Below are positions 8,071 through 17,838 of a stretch of 61,968 nt of DNA, piece after piece. The DNA is taken from assembly GCF_030696665.1 (NCBI RefSeq), contig NZ_JAUYRV010000037.1:1-61968 (forward strand), in the 5' to 3' direction. Source of the DNA: Novosphingobium sp. Its GTDB lineage: Bacteria > Pseudomonadota > Alphaproteobacteria > Sphingomonadales > Sphingomonadaceae. The position numbers were made by a program, and so were the translations under genes. Position 1 is the first letter of the stretch, and each line of letters opens with the position of its first letter. The notes under the pieces were generated by a model. That model was not told the origin of the DNA and searched no databases. It saw only the letters and a list, made by a program, of their open reading frames with translations.

Positions 8071-11000
8071 TGGCGGACGATCTGCCCCCAATGGCTGAAT
8101 CAGACACGCCCGAAGCGGCACTGCCGGCTGCACCTGCCCGGTCCCGCAGCGCTGCCTTCCTGCGCGGTTTTACCCGGCGGGTCGCGATTCTGCTGGTGGC
8201 AGGCGTGGCGCTGCTGCTGGCAGCGCTGATGGTGCTGGATTCCTCGCTGGGGCATCGGCTGGTGGCTGACAGGATTGCAGCGATTACGCCCGGTTCTGGC
8301 CTGCGCATCGAGATCGGCCGGATTGATGGTTCGATCTATGGCGAGGCGAAGCTGCGTGATATTCGGGTGAGCGATCCCGAAGGCGTGTTTCTGACGATCC
8401 CCGAGGCAGAACTGGACTGGCGTCCGCTTTCATGGCTGCAGCGCGGGCTGGATGTGCGGTTGTTGGCGCTGCATCGCGGTATGTTGCGCCGTGCGCCGCG
8501 CCTGCGCCCCAGCGAAGATCCTGACGCGCCGATCCTGCCGGATTTTGACATTCGCGTGGACAAACTGGTGATCGATAACCTCACCGTGTCCGAAGCAATG
8601 GCTGGCCAGAAGCGCCGGGTGGACGTGCTGGCCAAGGCCGACATTCGCGGTGGGAATGCCATCGTCGATGTGGACGCCGTGTTTGGCGGAAAGGACAAGA
8701 TCGCCTTCCGGCTTGATAGCGAGCCTGATCGCGACAAGTTTGACCTCCGGCTGGTCTATGACGCGCCAAAGGATGGCGTGATCGCCGCGATTGCAGGCGT
8801 AAAGTCTGACATCAAGGCGCGCGTGTTTGGTAGCGGCGGCTGGTCGCGCTGGGATGGCATTGCTTATGCCACGCAGGACGGGCGCAGGCTGGCCGCGTTC
8901 CAGCTGGGCAATCTTGCGGGCAATTACCGGCTTGCTGGACAGGCTTGGCCCGAAGACATGCTGACCGGCACGCCAGGGCAGGCCGTGGGTGAGGCGCTGT
9001 CGCTGCTCTATGACGGCACGTTTGCAGGCAACGCCTTCAACGGCACGTTTCGCACGGCAGGTGCCGCGTTCAAGGCGTCGGCTGAAGGCAGGCTGGACCT
9101 TGCGAACAACGAGGCCGATGCACTTCGGGTGAAGGCCAAGCTGCTGCGCCCCGCGCTTGTGTTGGCAACGCCGGACCTGACAGGCGTGGATATTGACGCC
9201 ACTTTGAACGGCGCATTTTCTGACCTTGCGATTGAACACAAGGTTGCCGTGGAGCGCATGAAGCTCGGCACGCTGGATGCGCAAGGGTTGCAGACCGCGG
9301 GCACCGCGACGTGGGATGGCAAGCGCTTCATTCTCCCGCTGGCAGTGACGGCTCGGCGCGTTGTTACCGGCAACGCGATGATCGACCCTCGCTTCCCCGG
9401 CGCACGCCTTGGTGGCGAACTGGTGTTCGAAGGCAGTCGCCTTACATCCGATAACCTGATGCTGACCATGAAGGGCCTTGGCGCGCAGCTTTCGTTGCGG
9501 GGCGACATGGCGCGCGGCGGCTATGCGCTGGCCGGGCCAGTGGTGGCGCGGGGCTTTGCGGTGGAGAACCTCGGCGCAGTGGATGGCACGGCCAAGATCC
9601 TGTTCAAGGTGGGCAATGCCGTGCCGTGGACGTTGCAGGCAAACCTTGCCGGACGGATGACGCGGATCGACAATGGCACGTTGCAGACTTTGACCGGCGG
9701 CGGCGTGCGCTTTGCCGGCGGTATCGCGTTGGGTGAGCGGGTGCCTTTCACTTTCCGCAAGGCCACGATCAATTCGGCCAAGCTGCAGATGGCGCTGGAT
9801 GGGCGTGTGCAGGCGGGCGGCGCAGCCTCGCTTACCGGCAGCGGACGCCATACCGAATACGGCGCCTTCACGGTTGAGGCGGCCATGACGGCCGATGCGC
9901 CGAACGCCGTGCTGGTGCTGGCCAGCCCGCTGCCTGCTGCAGGGCTGAAAGACGTGCGCGTGGCGTTGGCCCCGATTGCAGAAGGTTTCCGCATCGAAAC
10001 CGAAGGTCAATCAGCGCTTGGGCCTTTCAACGGCACGTTCGGCCTGTTCATGCCGCCAAAGCAGGCAACCCGCGTTGATATTGAACGGTTCCGGGTGTGG
10101 CAGACCGATGTGACCGGCGGCGTTACGCTGGGCAATGACGGAGTTTCCGGCCAGATTGCGCTGGCGGGCGGCGGGTTGAACGGCACCGTGCAGCTTGCCC
10201 CGCGCGAAGGTGGGCAAGGCTTCGATGCCGATGTGACGGCGCGCAACGCGAAGTTTGGCGGCGCGAAGGCATTGTCCATTGGCAACGCAACCATCGATGC
10301 CAGCGGCCTGATCAAGGACGGCCATTCCACCATACAGGGCAACCTGCTCGCCGAAGGTATCGGCATGGGCAAGGTGTTCATCGGGCGATTGGCAGCGTCG
10401 GCCTATTTGCAGGACGGCAGTGGATCGGTCACCGCATCGGTTGCAGGCCGCCGCGGTACACGCTTTGCGCTTCAAGGCACGGCGGCATTTTCGCCGGAGC
10501 AGATCGTGACCTATGTATCAGGCGAATACGCGGGCAGGCAGGTGCGCATGCCCCGGCGTGCGGTGCTGACGCGCGAAGGCGAGGGCGAAAATCAGGGCTG
10601 GCGACTTGCGCCGACGCAGATCGGCTTTGGGCGCGGTATCGTGATTGCCGAAGGGCGCATGATGGGTGGACCCACACAATTGCGCCTGCAGCTTGCGCGG
10701 ATGCCGCTTTCGGTCGTCGACATCGTGATTGCTGACCTCGGCCTTGGCGGTACGGCTTCGGGCATTGTCGAATACAGCAACGACGGGCAGGGCGCACCTT
10801 CAGGCAATGCGGCTCTGATGGTACGGGGCCTTTCGCGGTCCGGCCTGGTGCTGACATCGCGCCCGGTCGATGTGGCTTTGCTGGCGCGCCTTGATCCCGA
10901 TGCCGTGCAGATGCGCACCGTGTTCCGCGAAAGTGGTGCAGTCCGGGGCCGTTTTCAGGCGCGAATCGGCGGTCTGCCACGTGGCGGCGCGTTCATGGAC

Positions 11001-12302
11001 CGGCTTGAGGCTGGTCAGCTTGCCGGACAATTGCGCTATTCCGGCGCGGCCGAGGCGCTGTGGCGGCTGTCGGGCGTCGAGATTTTCGATCTTACCGGCC
11101 CGGTCGGGGTAAAGGCCGATATTTCCGGCACGATTTCTGCGCCGGTGTTGCGTGGTGCGGTTTCGTCCACCGGTCTGCGTGTGCAAAGCACGCTGACGGG
11201 CACTGACGTGCGCGATGTGACGATGGCCGGGACGTTCACTGATTCATCGTTGCAACTGGCTCGCTTCAGCGGCGTAACGCCGAACGGTGGCCGCGTTTCG
11301 GGCAGCGGGACGATTGGGCTGGCCGAGCTTTCGGAGCACGGTCCCACGATTGACCTCAGGCTTTCGGCGCAAAACGCACAGGTCGTCAATCGTGACGATA
11401 TGGGCGCGACCGTGACCGGGCCGCTGCGTGTTGTCAGCAACGGGGTGGGCGGCACGATTGCCGGGCGCGTGCGGATCGAACAGGCGCGCTGGGCCTTGGG
11501 GCAGGCCGCTGCAGTCACCGAGCTTCCTACGATTGCCACGCGCGAGATCAACGCGCCCGCCGATGCAGCGCCGCCGCGCGCGGCTGCTGCGCCGTGGCGC
11601 TTCATGATCGATGCGGCCGGCATGAACCGCATAAACGTTCGCGGCTTGGGATTGGATAGCGAATGGGGCGCTGATATTCGCTTGCGCGGATCAACTGCCG
11701 CGCCGCAGATATTCGGGACGGCCGATCTGGTGCGCGGTGGCTACGAATTTGCAGGCAAGCGGTTTGAACTGACACGCGGGCGCATCCGCTTTGCCGGCGA
11801 AGTTCCCGTCGATCCGCAGCTTGATATCGTGGCCGAGGGCGATGCCAACAATATCAACGCCAAGATTTCGATTACCGGGAGCGGCACAAAGCCGATCATC
11901 GCGTTTTCTTCCATCCCGGCCCTGCCTGAAGAAGAGCTGCTGAGCCGCATTCTGTTTGGCAGTTCCATCACGCAGATTTCAGCGCCAGAGGCCGTGCAAC
12001 TGGCTGCGGCACTGGCCAGCTTGCGCGGCGGCGGTGGTCTTGATCCGATCAACAAGCTGCGCGCAGCGATCGGTCTGGACCGGTTGCGCATCGTGGGTGC
12101 TGACCCAACCGTGGGTTCGGGCACAAGCATCGCGGTGGGCAAATACATCGGCCGGCGCGTGTTCGTTGAACTCATCACCGATGGGGCAGGGTACAATGCC
12201 ACATCGGTGGAATTCCGGATCACGCGCTGGCTGGCGTTGCTGGGTACGGTTTCGACAATCGGCGACGCGGGCCTGAACCTGCGGGTCAGCAAGGACTACT
12301 GA
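8070..12302 (+). CDS. tamB: translocation and assembly module protein TamB (AsmA-like, DUF490)
   Basis: A 1410-residue inner-membrane-anchored periplasmic protein. One N-terminal transmembrane helix (about residues 33-55, VAILLVAGVALLLAALMVL) is followed by a very long beta-rich region expected to form the hydrophobic groove bridging the periplasm. The C-terminal ~350 residues match the TamB domain (GSTAAPQIFGTADLVRGGYEF, ALPEEELLSRILFG, ending near STIGDAGLNLRVSKDY). The start overlaps the tamA stop (TGATGG at 8068-8073), fixing it and pointing to coupled synthesis of the partner. It is the last gene of this run; no terminator is evident in the 80 bases before the next gene. Confidence 0.93.
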   Translation: MADDLPPMAESDTPEAALPAAPARSRSAAFLRGFTRRVAILLVAGVALLLAALMVLDSSLGHRLVADRIAAITPGSGLRIEIGRIDGSIYGEAKLRDIRVSDPEGVFLTIPEAELDWRPLSWLQRGLDVRLLALHRGMLRRAPRLRPSEDPDAPILPDFDIRVDKLVIDNLTVSEAMAGQKRRVDVLAKADIRGGNAIVDVDAVFGGKDKIAFRLDSEPDRDKFDLRLVYDAPKDGVIAAIAGVKSDIKARVFGSGGWSRWDGIAYATQDGRRLAAFQLGNLAGNYRLAGQAWPEDMLTGTPGQAVGEALSLLYDGTFAGNAFNGTFRTAGAAFKASAEGRLDLANNEADALRVKAKLLRPALVLATPDLTGVDIDATLNGAFSDLAIEHKVAVERMKLGTLDAQGLQTAGTATWDGKRFILPLAVTARRVVTGNAMIDPRFPGARLGGELVFEGSRLTSDNLMLTMKGLGAQLSLRGDMARGGYALAGPVVARGFAVENLGAVDGTAKILFKVGNAVPWTLQANLAGRMTRIDNGTLQTLTGGGVRFAGGIALGERVPFTFRKATINSAKLQMALDGRVQAGGAASLTGSGRHTEYGAFTVEAAMTADAPNAVLVLASPLPAAGLKDVRVALAPIAEGFRIETEGQSALGPFNGTFGLFMPPKQATRVDIERFRVWQTDVTGGVTLGNDGVSGQIALAGGGLNGTVQLAPREGGQGFDADVTARNAKFGGAKALSIGNATIDASGLIKDGHSTIQGNLLAEGIGMGKVFIGRLAASAYLQDGSGSVTASVAGRRGTRFALQGTAAFSPEQIVTYVSGEYAGRQVRMPRRAVLTREGEGENQGWRLAPTQIGFGRGIVIAEGRMMGGPTQLRLQLARMPLSVVDIVIADLGLGGTASGIVEYSNDGQGAPSGNAALMVRGLSRSGLVLTSRPVDVALLARLDPDAVQMRTVFRESGAVRGRFQARIGGLPRGGAFMDRLEAGQLAGQLRYSGAAEALWRLSGVEIFDLTGPVGVKADISGTISAPVLRGAVSSTGLRVQSTLTGTDVRDVTMAGTFTDSSLQLARFSGVTPNGGRVSGSGTIGLAELSEHGPTIDLRLSAQNAQVVNRDDMGATVTGPLRVVSNGVGGTIAGRVRIEQARWALGQAAAVTELPTIATREINAPADAAPPRAAAAPWRFMIDAAGMNRINVRGLGLDSEWGADIRLRGSTAAPQIFGTADLVRGGYEFAGKRFELTRGRIRFAGEVPVDPQLDIVAEGDANNINAKISITGSGTKPIIAFSSIPALPEEELLSRILFGSSITQISAPEAVQLAAALASLRGGGGLDPINKLRAAIGLDRLRIVGADPTVGSGTSIAVGKYIGRRVFVELITDGAGYNATSVEFRITRWLALLGTVSTIGDAGLNLRVSKDY

Positions 12303-12384
12303 AGGGCCACTGATTTGGCGCGGGTTGTAACCGTGGCTTAATGTCGTCCTTAAACTGACACGCTGGCGTGGCCTCTCGGCGGGT

Positions 12385-13659
12385 ATGACGACACCCGCTG
12401 AACCCTTGCTGATCTGTGATCTCACCCAGAGCTACGCCCCACACGGCGGTGGCGGTATCGGCACGTATCTGCGCGAAAAGCGGCGATACGTGATTGATCA
12501 CACGCCGCACCGGTTGCTTCAGATCGTGCCGGGGCGGGAGGACCGTATTGTCGAGGATGGACGACACATCTGGGTGGAAGTTGGGGCCGATCAGGTCCGG
12601 GGCAGCCCCAACTATCGCTTCATCATGCGCACGAAGGTGGTGCGCGAAGTGCTGGAGCGGTTCCGGCCTGATCTGATCGAATCGCAGTGCCCGTGGGTGC
12701 TGCCGTGGACCGCCATCAACTATCGCCGCGCTTTTCCGCATACCGCGCTGGTGGCGGGCTATCACACTGATTTTCCGAACGCGCACATCTACCGCGTTGG
12801 GTCAGAATTGTTCGGCGAATTTGTCGGGCGCGGGCTGCGCCGACTGGCGACGGGTTATGCGCAGGTTACCTACCGCGAATTTGATCGTGTTTACACACTG
12901 AGCGCGATGATGGCCGAAGTGCTGCGTGGCTATCGTGTGGATCATGTCGATGTGCTGTCACTGGGGGTCGACACAGCCCTGTTCAACCCGGAAAAGCGCG
13001 ACCCGGCGTGGCGCAGGGAACTGGGGCTGACAGCGCAGGGACCACTGTTGGTCTATGCGGGGCGGATCGACAATGAAAAGCGCGCGGACCGCTTGCTCGC
13101 CATGTTTCGCCATTTGCCCGGTGAACTGGACGCTGCACTTGTCATGATTGGCGATGGCAAACTGCGCGAGGCGCTGTGCGACGAAGCGCGCGGGATGCAG
13201 GTGGCGTTTCCGGGCTTTATGGCCGACCGCGAGGCGCTGGCGCGCGCGCTGGCATCGGCGGATGTCTATGTCTCGGCGATGGCGGACGAAACGTTCGGCA
13301 TTTCAATTGTCGAAGCGCAGGCCAGCGGGTTGCCCGTAGTTGGGGTATCTTCGGGGGCGATGCCTGAGAGGATCGTGCCTGGCACCGGGTTGCTGGTCGA
13401 TGTGGACGACGCAGCGGCGATGGCGGCGGCGGTGATGCGGGTCTGGCAGGGTGAGCGCGAAGCGATGGCCCAGGCTGCGCGTGCCCACGTGGCTGGACGG
13501 TTTGAGTGGCACCAGACGTTCGAGCAGCTTTTTGGTGAGGTCTACCCTCGTGCGCTGGCCAGCGCACGGGCGCGCAATGAAAAGGGCCGCTTCAACATGG
13601 GAGCGGCCCTTTCGTTGTTGCCGGTCAGCAGGCTCAGGCGAGAGGGATCAGGCAGGTAG
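12385..13659 (+). CDS. glycosyltransferase family 4 protein (GT-B fold)
   Basis: A 424-residue retaining GT-B glycosyltransferase of the GT4/'glycosyltransferase group 1' type. The N-terminal domain begins with LLICDLTQSYAPHGGGGIGTYLRE, the acceptor-side glycine loop. The C-terminal domain has VYAGRIDNEKRADRLL and the nucleotide-sugar EX7E-like motif in DETFGISIVEAQASGLPVVG. Such enzymes often glycosylate lipids (mannosyl- or glucuronosyltransferases); the substrate is unknown. The end is odd: residues after about 398 are encoded by a perfect 11-bp hairpin that looks like a transcription terminator, and the last 12 bases overlap the convergent aldehyde dehydrogenase. Confidence 0.85.
   Translation: MTTPAEPLLICDLTQSYAPHGGGGIGTYLREKRRYVIDHTPHRLLQIVPGREDRIVEDGRHIWVEVGADQVRGSPNYRFIMRTKVVREVLERFRPDLIESQCPWVLPWTAINYRRAFPHTALVAGYHTDFPNAHIYRVGSELFGEFVGRGLRRLATGYAQVTYREFDRVYTLSAMMAEVLRGYRVDHVDVLSLGVDTALFNPEKRDPAWRRELGLTAQGPLLVYAGRIDNEKRADRLLAMFRHLPGELDAALVMIGDGKLREALCDEARGMQVAFPGFMADREALARALASADVYVSAMADETFGISIVEAQASGLPVVGVSSGAMPERIVPGTGLLVDVDDAAAMAAAVMRVWQGEREAMAQAARAHVAGRFEWHQTFEQLFGEVYPRALASARARNEKGRFNMGAALSLLPVSRLRREGSGR
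13581..13612. terminator. bidirectional rho-independent terminator inside coding sequence
   Basis: An 11-bp perfect stem (AAAGGGCCGCT / AGCGGCCCTTT) with a 10-base loop. Reading rightwards it is followed by a T-rich CGTTGTTG. Reading leftwards it ends in TTTTC, 36 bases past the aldehyde dehydrogenase stop. It therefore fits as terminator for both convergent genes but lies within the last codons of the glycosyltransferase. Confidence 0.75.
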
Positions 13660-15075
13660 GCCGCTGATTGCCTTCATTTCCATGAAGTCCTTCAGACCAT
13701 ACAGCCCGCCTTCGCGGCCATTGCCCGACTGCTTGTAGCCGCCGAACGGCGCGCCCGGAGTTGGCCCCCAGTTGTTGATCGCAACCATGCCAGCGCGCAA
13801 GGCCGCAGCCACTTCGGCGGCCTTGGCAGGATCTCCGGTGATGCAGGCTGAAAGGCCATAGGCGGTGTCATTGGCGATCTCGATGGCCTGATCAAGGCTG
13901 TCATAAGCCATGATCGTGGCGACCGGGCCAAAGATTTCTTCCTGTGCGATGCGCATTTCAGGCGTCACGCCAGAGAACACGGTGGGCTTGATGTAGTAGC
14001 CACGGTTGACGTTGGCGGGCAGGTCCGGACCACCGGTTTCAAGCGTTGCGCCTTCATCGATGGCCGACTGGATCAGCCCGCGAATCTTGTCGAACTGCGC
14101 CTTGTTCACCACTGGGCCAAGGTGCTGGCCTTCCTGCAGCGGATCACCGACCGGGGTGGCCGAATACATCGCTGAAACGAACGCGGCAGCTTCGGCCTCG
14201 CGCTCACGCGGAACAAGAATGCGCGTAGGCGAAATGCACGATTGACCGGTGTTGATCAGCGGACCAGACGCGGTGGAGGGCAGGTGTGCCGCAAAATCGG
14301 CGTCGGGCAGGACGAGGTTGGGGGACTTGCCGCCTAGTTCCTGATGTACGCGCTTGACCGTGTCTGCGGCGGCCTTGGCCACGAGAATGCCAGCGCGGGT
14401 CGACCCGGTAAAGCTGACCATGTCGATGCCGGGGTGCGAACTGATCGCGGTGCCGACGCCGGGGCCATCGCCCTGCACCAGGTTGAACACGCCCGGCGGA
14501 ACCCCTGCCGCATCAAGGATTTCGGCAAAGATTGCCGCGCAGGTGGGGCACTCTTCCGACGGCTTGAGGATCATGGTGTTGCCCGCTGCCAACGCGGGCG
14601 CGACCTTGAGTGCGATCTGGTTGAGCGGCCAGTTCCACGGCGTGATCATGCCGACGACACCGATGGGTTCGTAAGCGACCTTGTATGCGCCGTTGTCTTC
14701 CATGAAATTGAAGTTCTTGAGCGCAGCCATCGTCCCAAGAAAGCCGCCGATCCCGGCGCCCACTTGCGCGGTTCCGGCAAAGCTGACCGGTGCGCCCATT
14801 TCCTCGGCCATAGCAACGGCAAGGTCGCCCGCGCGCTTTTTGTATTCCGCCACGATGCGATCCATCAGCGCCAGACGCTCTTCACGCGTTGTCTTGCTGA
14901 AGGTTTTGAAAGCGCGCTGGGCGGCGGCTACGGCCTTGTCGACATCGGCCGACGTGCCAATCGTAATCGCGCAAACCGGTTCTTCAGTCGCGGGGTTGAT
15001 CACTTCGTGACGCTTGCCACCGTCGCTATCGACCCATTTGCCGTCGATGTAGTTTTGCAGCCGTTCGCGCATCAT
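13648..15075 (-). CDS. NAD(P)-dependent aldehyde dehydrogenase
   Basis: A 475-residue ALDH-superfamily enzyme oxidising an aldehyde to the acid. Visible motifs are the cofactor-loop PWNWPLNQI, FTGSTRAG, the catalytic-base region VHQELGGKSPNLV and the nucleophile loop NTGQSCISPTRILVP, plus QEEIFGPV near the C-terminus. This fits the broad betaine-aldehyde/AldA-like class; the substrate is not readable. The start ATG 15075 sits just downstream of GGGAGA; a second ATG follows immediately and has the better 7-base spacing. Convergent with the glycosyltransferase, overlapping it by 12 bases. Confidence 0.88.
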   Translation of the reverse strand: MMRERLQNYIDGKWVDSDGGKRHEVINPATEEPVCAITIGTSADVDKAVAAAQRAFKTFSKTTREERLALMDRIVAEYKKRAGDLAVAMAEEMGAPVSFAGTAQVGAGIGGFLGTMAALKNFNFMEDNGAYKVAYEPIGVVGMITPWNWPLNQIALKVAPALAAGNTMILKPSEECPTCAAIFAEILDAAGVPPGVFNLVQGDGPGVGTAISSHPGIDMVSFTGSTRAGILVAKAAADTVKRVHQELGGKSPNLVLPDADFAAHLPSTASGPLINTGQSCISPTRILVPREREAEAAAFVSAMYSATPVGDPLQEGQHLGPVVNKAQFDKIRGLIQSAIDEGATLETGGPDLPANVNRGYYIKPTVFSGVTPEMRIAQEEIFGPVATIMAYDSLDQAIEIANDTAYGLSACITGDPAKAAEVAAALRAGMVAINNWGPTPGAPFGGYKQSGNGREGGLYGLKDFMEMKAISGLPA

Positions 15076-15209
15076 GTTTCTCCCGGATCTGAATAAAGCC
15101 GTCGAAAATATGCACGGCCAGTTCACTTCGGGAAGCTAGGCAGCCACGTTGCATTCTGCAACCCGTCTGCCTTGGCAGATTCTGTCAATCGGCATGAAAC
15201 GGTTCAGGG

Positions 15210-15356
15210 TCAGGCCCTGCGACCACGGAACAGCTGAACGAGGCCGACGACGAGCGCCACGACCAGCACCAGATGGATCACGCCAGCGGTGATTTTGAAA
15301 GCGAAGACGCCGAGTGCCCACAGCACGAACAGCACGAGCGCGATTGTCAAAAGCAT
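15210..15356 (-). CDS. lmo0937-type small membrane protein (DUF5670)
   Basis: A 48-residue protein: it begins MLLTIALVLFVLWALGVF, continues through a second hydrophobic helix (about residues 26-41) and ends in FRGRRA. This two-helix pattern with the 'LW.LG' turn and Arg-rich end matches the lmo0937 family of tiny membrane proteins, whose function is unknown and which are often stress-linked. The ATG at 15356 matches the family start and has GGAG ~8 bases upstream; an ATG two codons earlier (15362) is too close to that site. The frame is short and sits alone between two unrelated genes. Confidence 0.72.
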   Translation of the reverse strand: MLLTIALVLFVLWALGVFAFKITAGVIHLVLVVALVVGLVQLFRGRRA

Positions 15357-15516
15357 TGTCATTTCTCCGGGAGTTTCTGTGCCCAATTACCGTTGCAATC
15401 CTCGAGCGGACGGAGGGTTCCGCGCCGAAGAACGAACCAACTCTTTCCATGCCGAAGTTTGCGGTGCGTATTCTTTGATAACCTTTTCTTTGCAACCAGT
15501 TGCTAACCGTCAAAGC

Positions 15517-17805
15517 ATGGGGACCAAGCCCTTCGCAAACGCCGGTCGACGGCACGGTGCCGGTGCAGCAAATGCCGGTTGGATTGTCGTGTCGACATTC
15601 CTCGCACTGCTGGCGCTGACGGCGGCTTTGGTGGCAGCTTTCCGCAATTCTACAGACATTGCTGACCAGTTTGCCCGGGTTGAGGAGCAAAAGCTCGTCG
15701 AGCGGTTCGTCGAGCGGAGCGAGCGGCAGATCGTCGATGCCGCCAAGCTGCAACTTGTTTGGGACGATGCCGTAACCCGGCTCAATGCGCCCGATGCTGA
15801 AAAATGGTCACGCAATTTCATCGCAGGCTATTTTTGGGGCAGCCATCGCATAAACCGGATTTATCACGTGCGCTTTGGCGGCGGTCTGGTGCGGTGCTGG
15901 CAAGGGCCAAAAGTCACGCAAGATTGTCGCTATGACAAAATCGAGCGAACAGTGCGCGATCTCATTGCCACGTCCATGCGCCAGAGCACGCCGCCTGGAA
16001 CTGTCAGCGAATGGCGGCGTCATGGCGAAGCGTTGTGGCCTTACGACGCTGCGGGCCTACCGGTTTCGCGCGGTGCCTCGCAGGTCATCAGCTTCGACGG
16101 GCGGCCGACAATCATCGCAGTCGCACCGGTGCTGCCAGACATGACGCCCTCTCTGCTCAAAGGCGCGCCCGATTACCTCGTGCTGGTGCGCAACTTTGAT
16201 CAGCACATCATCGCAGACCTGCAATCTTCGCTGCTGCTGGATGACGTGCGCTTTGCGCTGGTTCCCGACCGTATCTCGGGGCGCAACGAACTTGCATTGG
16301 CAGATATGCGCGGCGGTGCCGTTGGCTGGCTTTCATGGCGATCAAAGCCCCCTGGCCCTGCTATCCTGAGGCAGACCGCGCCGCTGCTGGCGATCTATAT
16401 TCTGTTCTTTGTTGGTGTGGTCGCAGGCGGGGCAATCATCGTGCGCCGGATGCGGCGGACCACCAGTGAACTGATGGCAAGTGAGGCGCAGGCGCAGCAC
16501 AATGCCCTGCACGATGCCATGTCTGGCCTGCCCAACCGCGCCCACTTCATGCAGCGTCTGCGTCAGGAACTGGCAAACTGTGTTGTCCGGCGCGAGTTGG
16601 GCGATGTGTTCGTGGCCTATGTCGACATCGACCGGTTCAAGGTTGTGAACGATACGCTCGGCCACCACGTCGGCGACGAACTGGTGCGGCAGGTGGCTTT
16701 GCGGCTGAGGCGGTCATTGCCCCCCGGCGATTTCCTCTCGCGCTTTGGTGGTGATGAATTTGTGCTGCTGCGCCGCGGTACGGGGGGGCGCACTTCTGCC
16801 GACATGCTGGGCAACCAGATCATGGCCATCGCCCGCGAACCCTTCGTAATTTCCGGCCATAGCCTTGAAGTGAGCGTTTCGTGCGGGATCAGCTGGGGGC
16901 CGGAGCAGAGCGAAGACCCCGGAGAGTTGCTCCGCCGGGCGGATATTGCGCTTTATCGTGCAAAGCAGCGCGGGCGTGCGCGCTATCGCCGGTTCACGCG
17001 CGATATGGATGCGTCGGTAAAGCTGCGACGCGAGATGGAAATGGAACTGCGCCGTGCCATCGCACGCGATGAGCTGACGCTGGCCTACCAGCCCATCGTC
17101 AACGCAGCCGATGGCGCGATTGAAGGTTTTGAAGCGCTGTTGCGCTGGCCGCATCCCGAACGGGGATCAATCCGGCCAGGGTTGTTCGTGCCGGTTGCAG
17201 AACAGGCCGGTCTGATGATGCCGCTGGGAGCATGGGTGCTGCGCCGCGTGTTCACCGAATGTCAGGATTGGCCGAATTGCGACATCTCGGTCAACCTTTC
17301 GCCGTTGCAGATTATGGCCAGCAACTTCCTCCAGACGATCGACGATCTGCTTCGCGAAACAGGTGCCGATCCGCGCCGCTATGTGCTGGAAGTGACCGAG
17401 GGCGTAATGCTCGATCGTAGTGAGCATGTGGTCGAAGTGCTGAAGGGCTTGAAATATCGAGGTTTCCGCATCGCACTCGACGATTTCGGAATTGGCTATT
17501 CCTCGCTCAGCTATCTGCGGTCATTCCAGTTTGATCGGATCAAGATTGACCGTTCCTTCGTGCAGAACATCGAAGCTGACCTTGATGCCCACGCGATCCT
17601 GCGCGCTATTGTTTCGCTGGGACACACGCTGCGCATGAAAGTGGTGGCCGAAGGAGTGGAAACGCCGATGCAGCGGGCGCTGGTGCAGGCAGCAGGTTGC
17701 CAGATGATTCAGGGCCATCTGTTCTGGCAAGCGATGCCAGCCGAAGAGGCGCGGGCGCTTGTGTTCCCGCCGCTGCATGAAGTGACCCGCGCCGCGACCG
17801 CGTAA
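15517..17805 (+). CDS. CHASE4-like sensor with GGDEF and EAL domains (cyclic-di-GMP turnover)
   Basis: A 762-residue inner-membrane signalling protein. TM1 is at about residues 21-42 and TM2 at about 291-310, with a ~245-residue periplasmic CHASE4-like domain between (WDDAVTRLN...FIAGYFWGSHRINRIYHV). The GGDEF domain (~330-485) keeps an intact GGDEF loop (SRFGGDEFVLL) but has PPGD where the inhibitory RxxD site would be. The EAL domain (~500-750) keeps its catalytic set: EALLRW, NLSPLQ, EVTEG, DDFGIGYSSLSYL, IKIDRSFV, EGVET and QGHLFW. Both activities are therefore possible, with phosphodiesterase well supported. Start chosen at ATG 15517, the first giving a normal N-terminus. Confidence 0.88.
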   Translation: MGTKPFANAGRRHGAGAANAGWIVVSTFLALLALTAALVAAFRNSTDIADQFARVEEQKLVERFVERSERQIVDAAKLQLVWDDAVTRLNAPDAEKWSRNFIAGYFWGSHRINRIYHVRFGGGLVRCWQGPKVTQDCRYDKIERTVRDLIATSMRQSTPPGTVSEWRRHGEALWPYDAAGLPVSRGASQVISFDGRPTIIAVAPVLPDMTPSLLKGAPDYLVLVRNFDQHIIADLQSSLLLDDVRFALVPDRISGRNELALADMRGGAVGWLSWRSKPPGPAILRQTAPLLAIYILFFVGVVAGGAIIVRRMRRTTSELMASEAQAQHNALHDAMSGLPNRAHFMQRLRQELANCVVRRELGDVFVAYVDIDRFKVVNDTLGHHVGDELVRQVALRLRRSLPPGDFLSRFGGDEFVLLRRGTGGRTSADMLGNQIMAIAREPFVISGHSLEVSVSCGISWGPEQSEDPGELLRRADIALYRAKQRGRARYRRFTRDMDASVKLRREMEMELRRAIARDELTLAYQPIVNAADGAIEGFEALLRWPHPERGSIRPGLFVPVAEQAGLMMPLGAWVLRRVFTECQDWPNCDISVNLSPLQIMASNFLQTIDDLLRETGADPRRYVLEVTEGVMLDRSEHVVEVLKGLKYRGFRIALDDFGIGYSSLSYLRSFQFDRIKIDRSFVQNIEADLDAHAILRAIVSLGHTLRMKVVAEGVETPMQRALVQAAGCQMIQGHLFWQAMPAEEARALVFPPLHEVTRAATA

Positions 17806-17838
17806 AGCGGCAAAATGATAATCAGCGCCGCAGGACAA

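Noticed and set aside
8430..10010. 526-codon open frame opposite tamB
   Set aside because: Shadow of tamB; no recognisable domain and no ribosome-binding site.
12338..12353. TTAA-N8-TTAA as a CtrA box upstream of the glycosyltransferase
   Set aside because: Spacer is eight, not seven, bases; CtrA sites need the N7 spacing.
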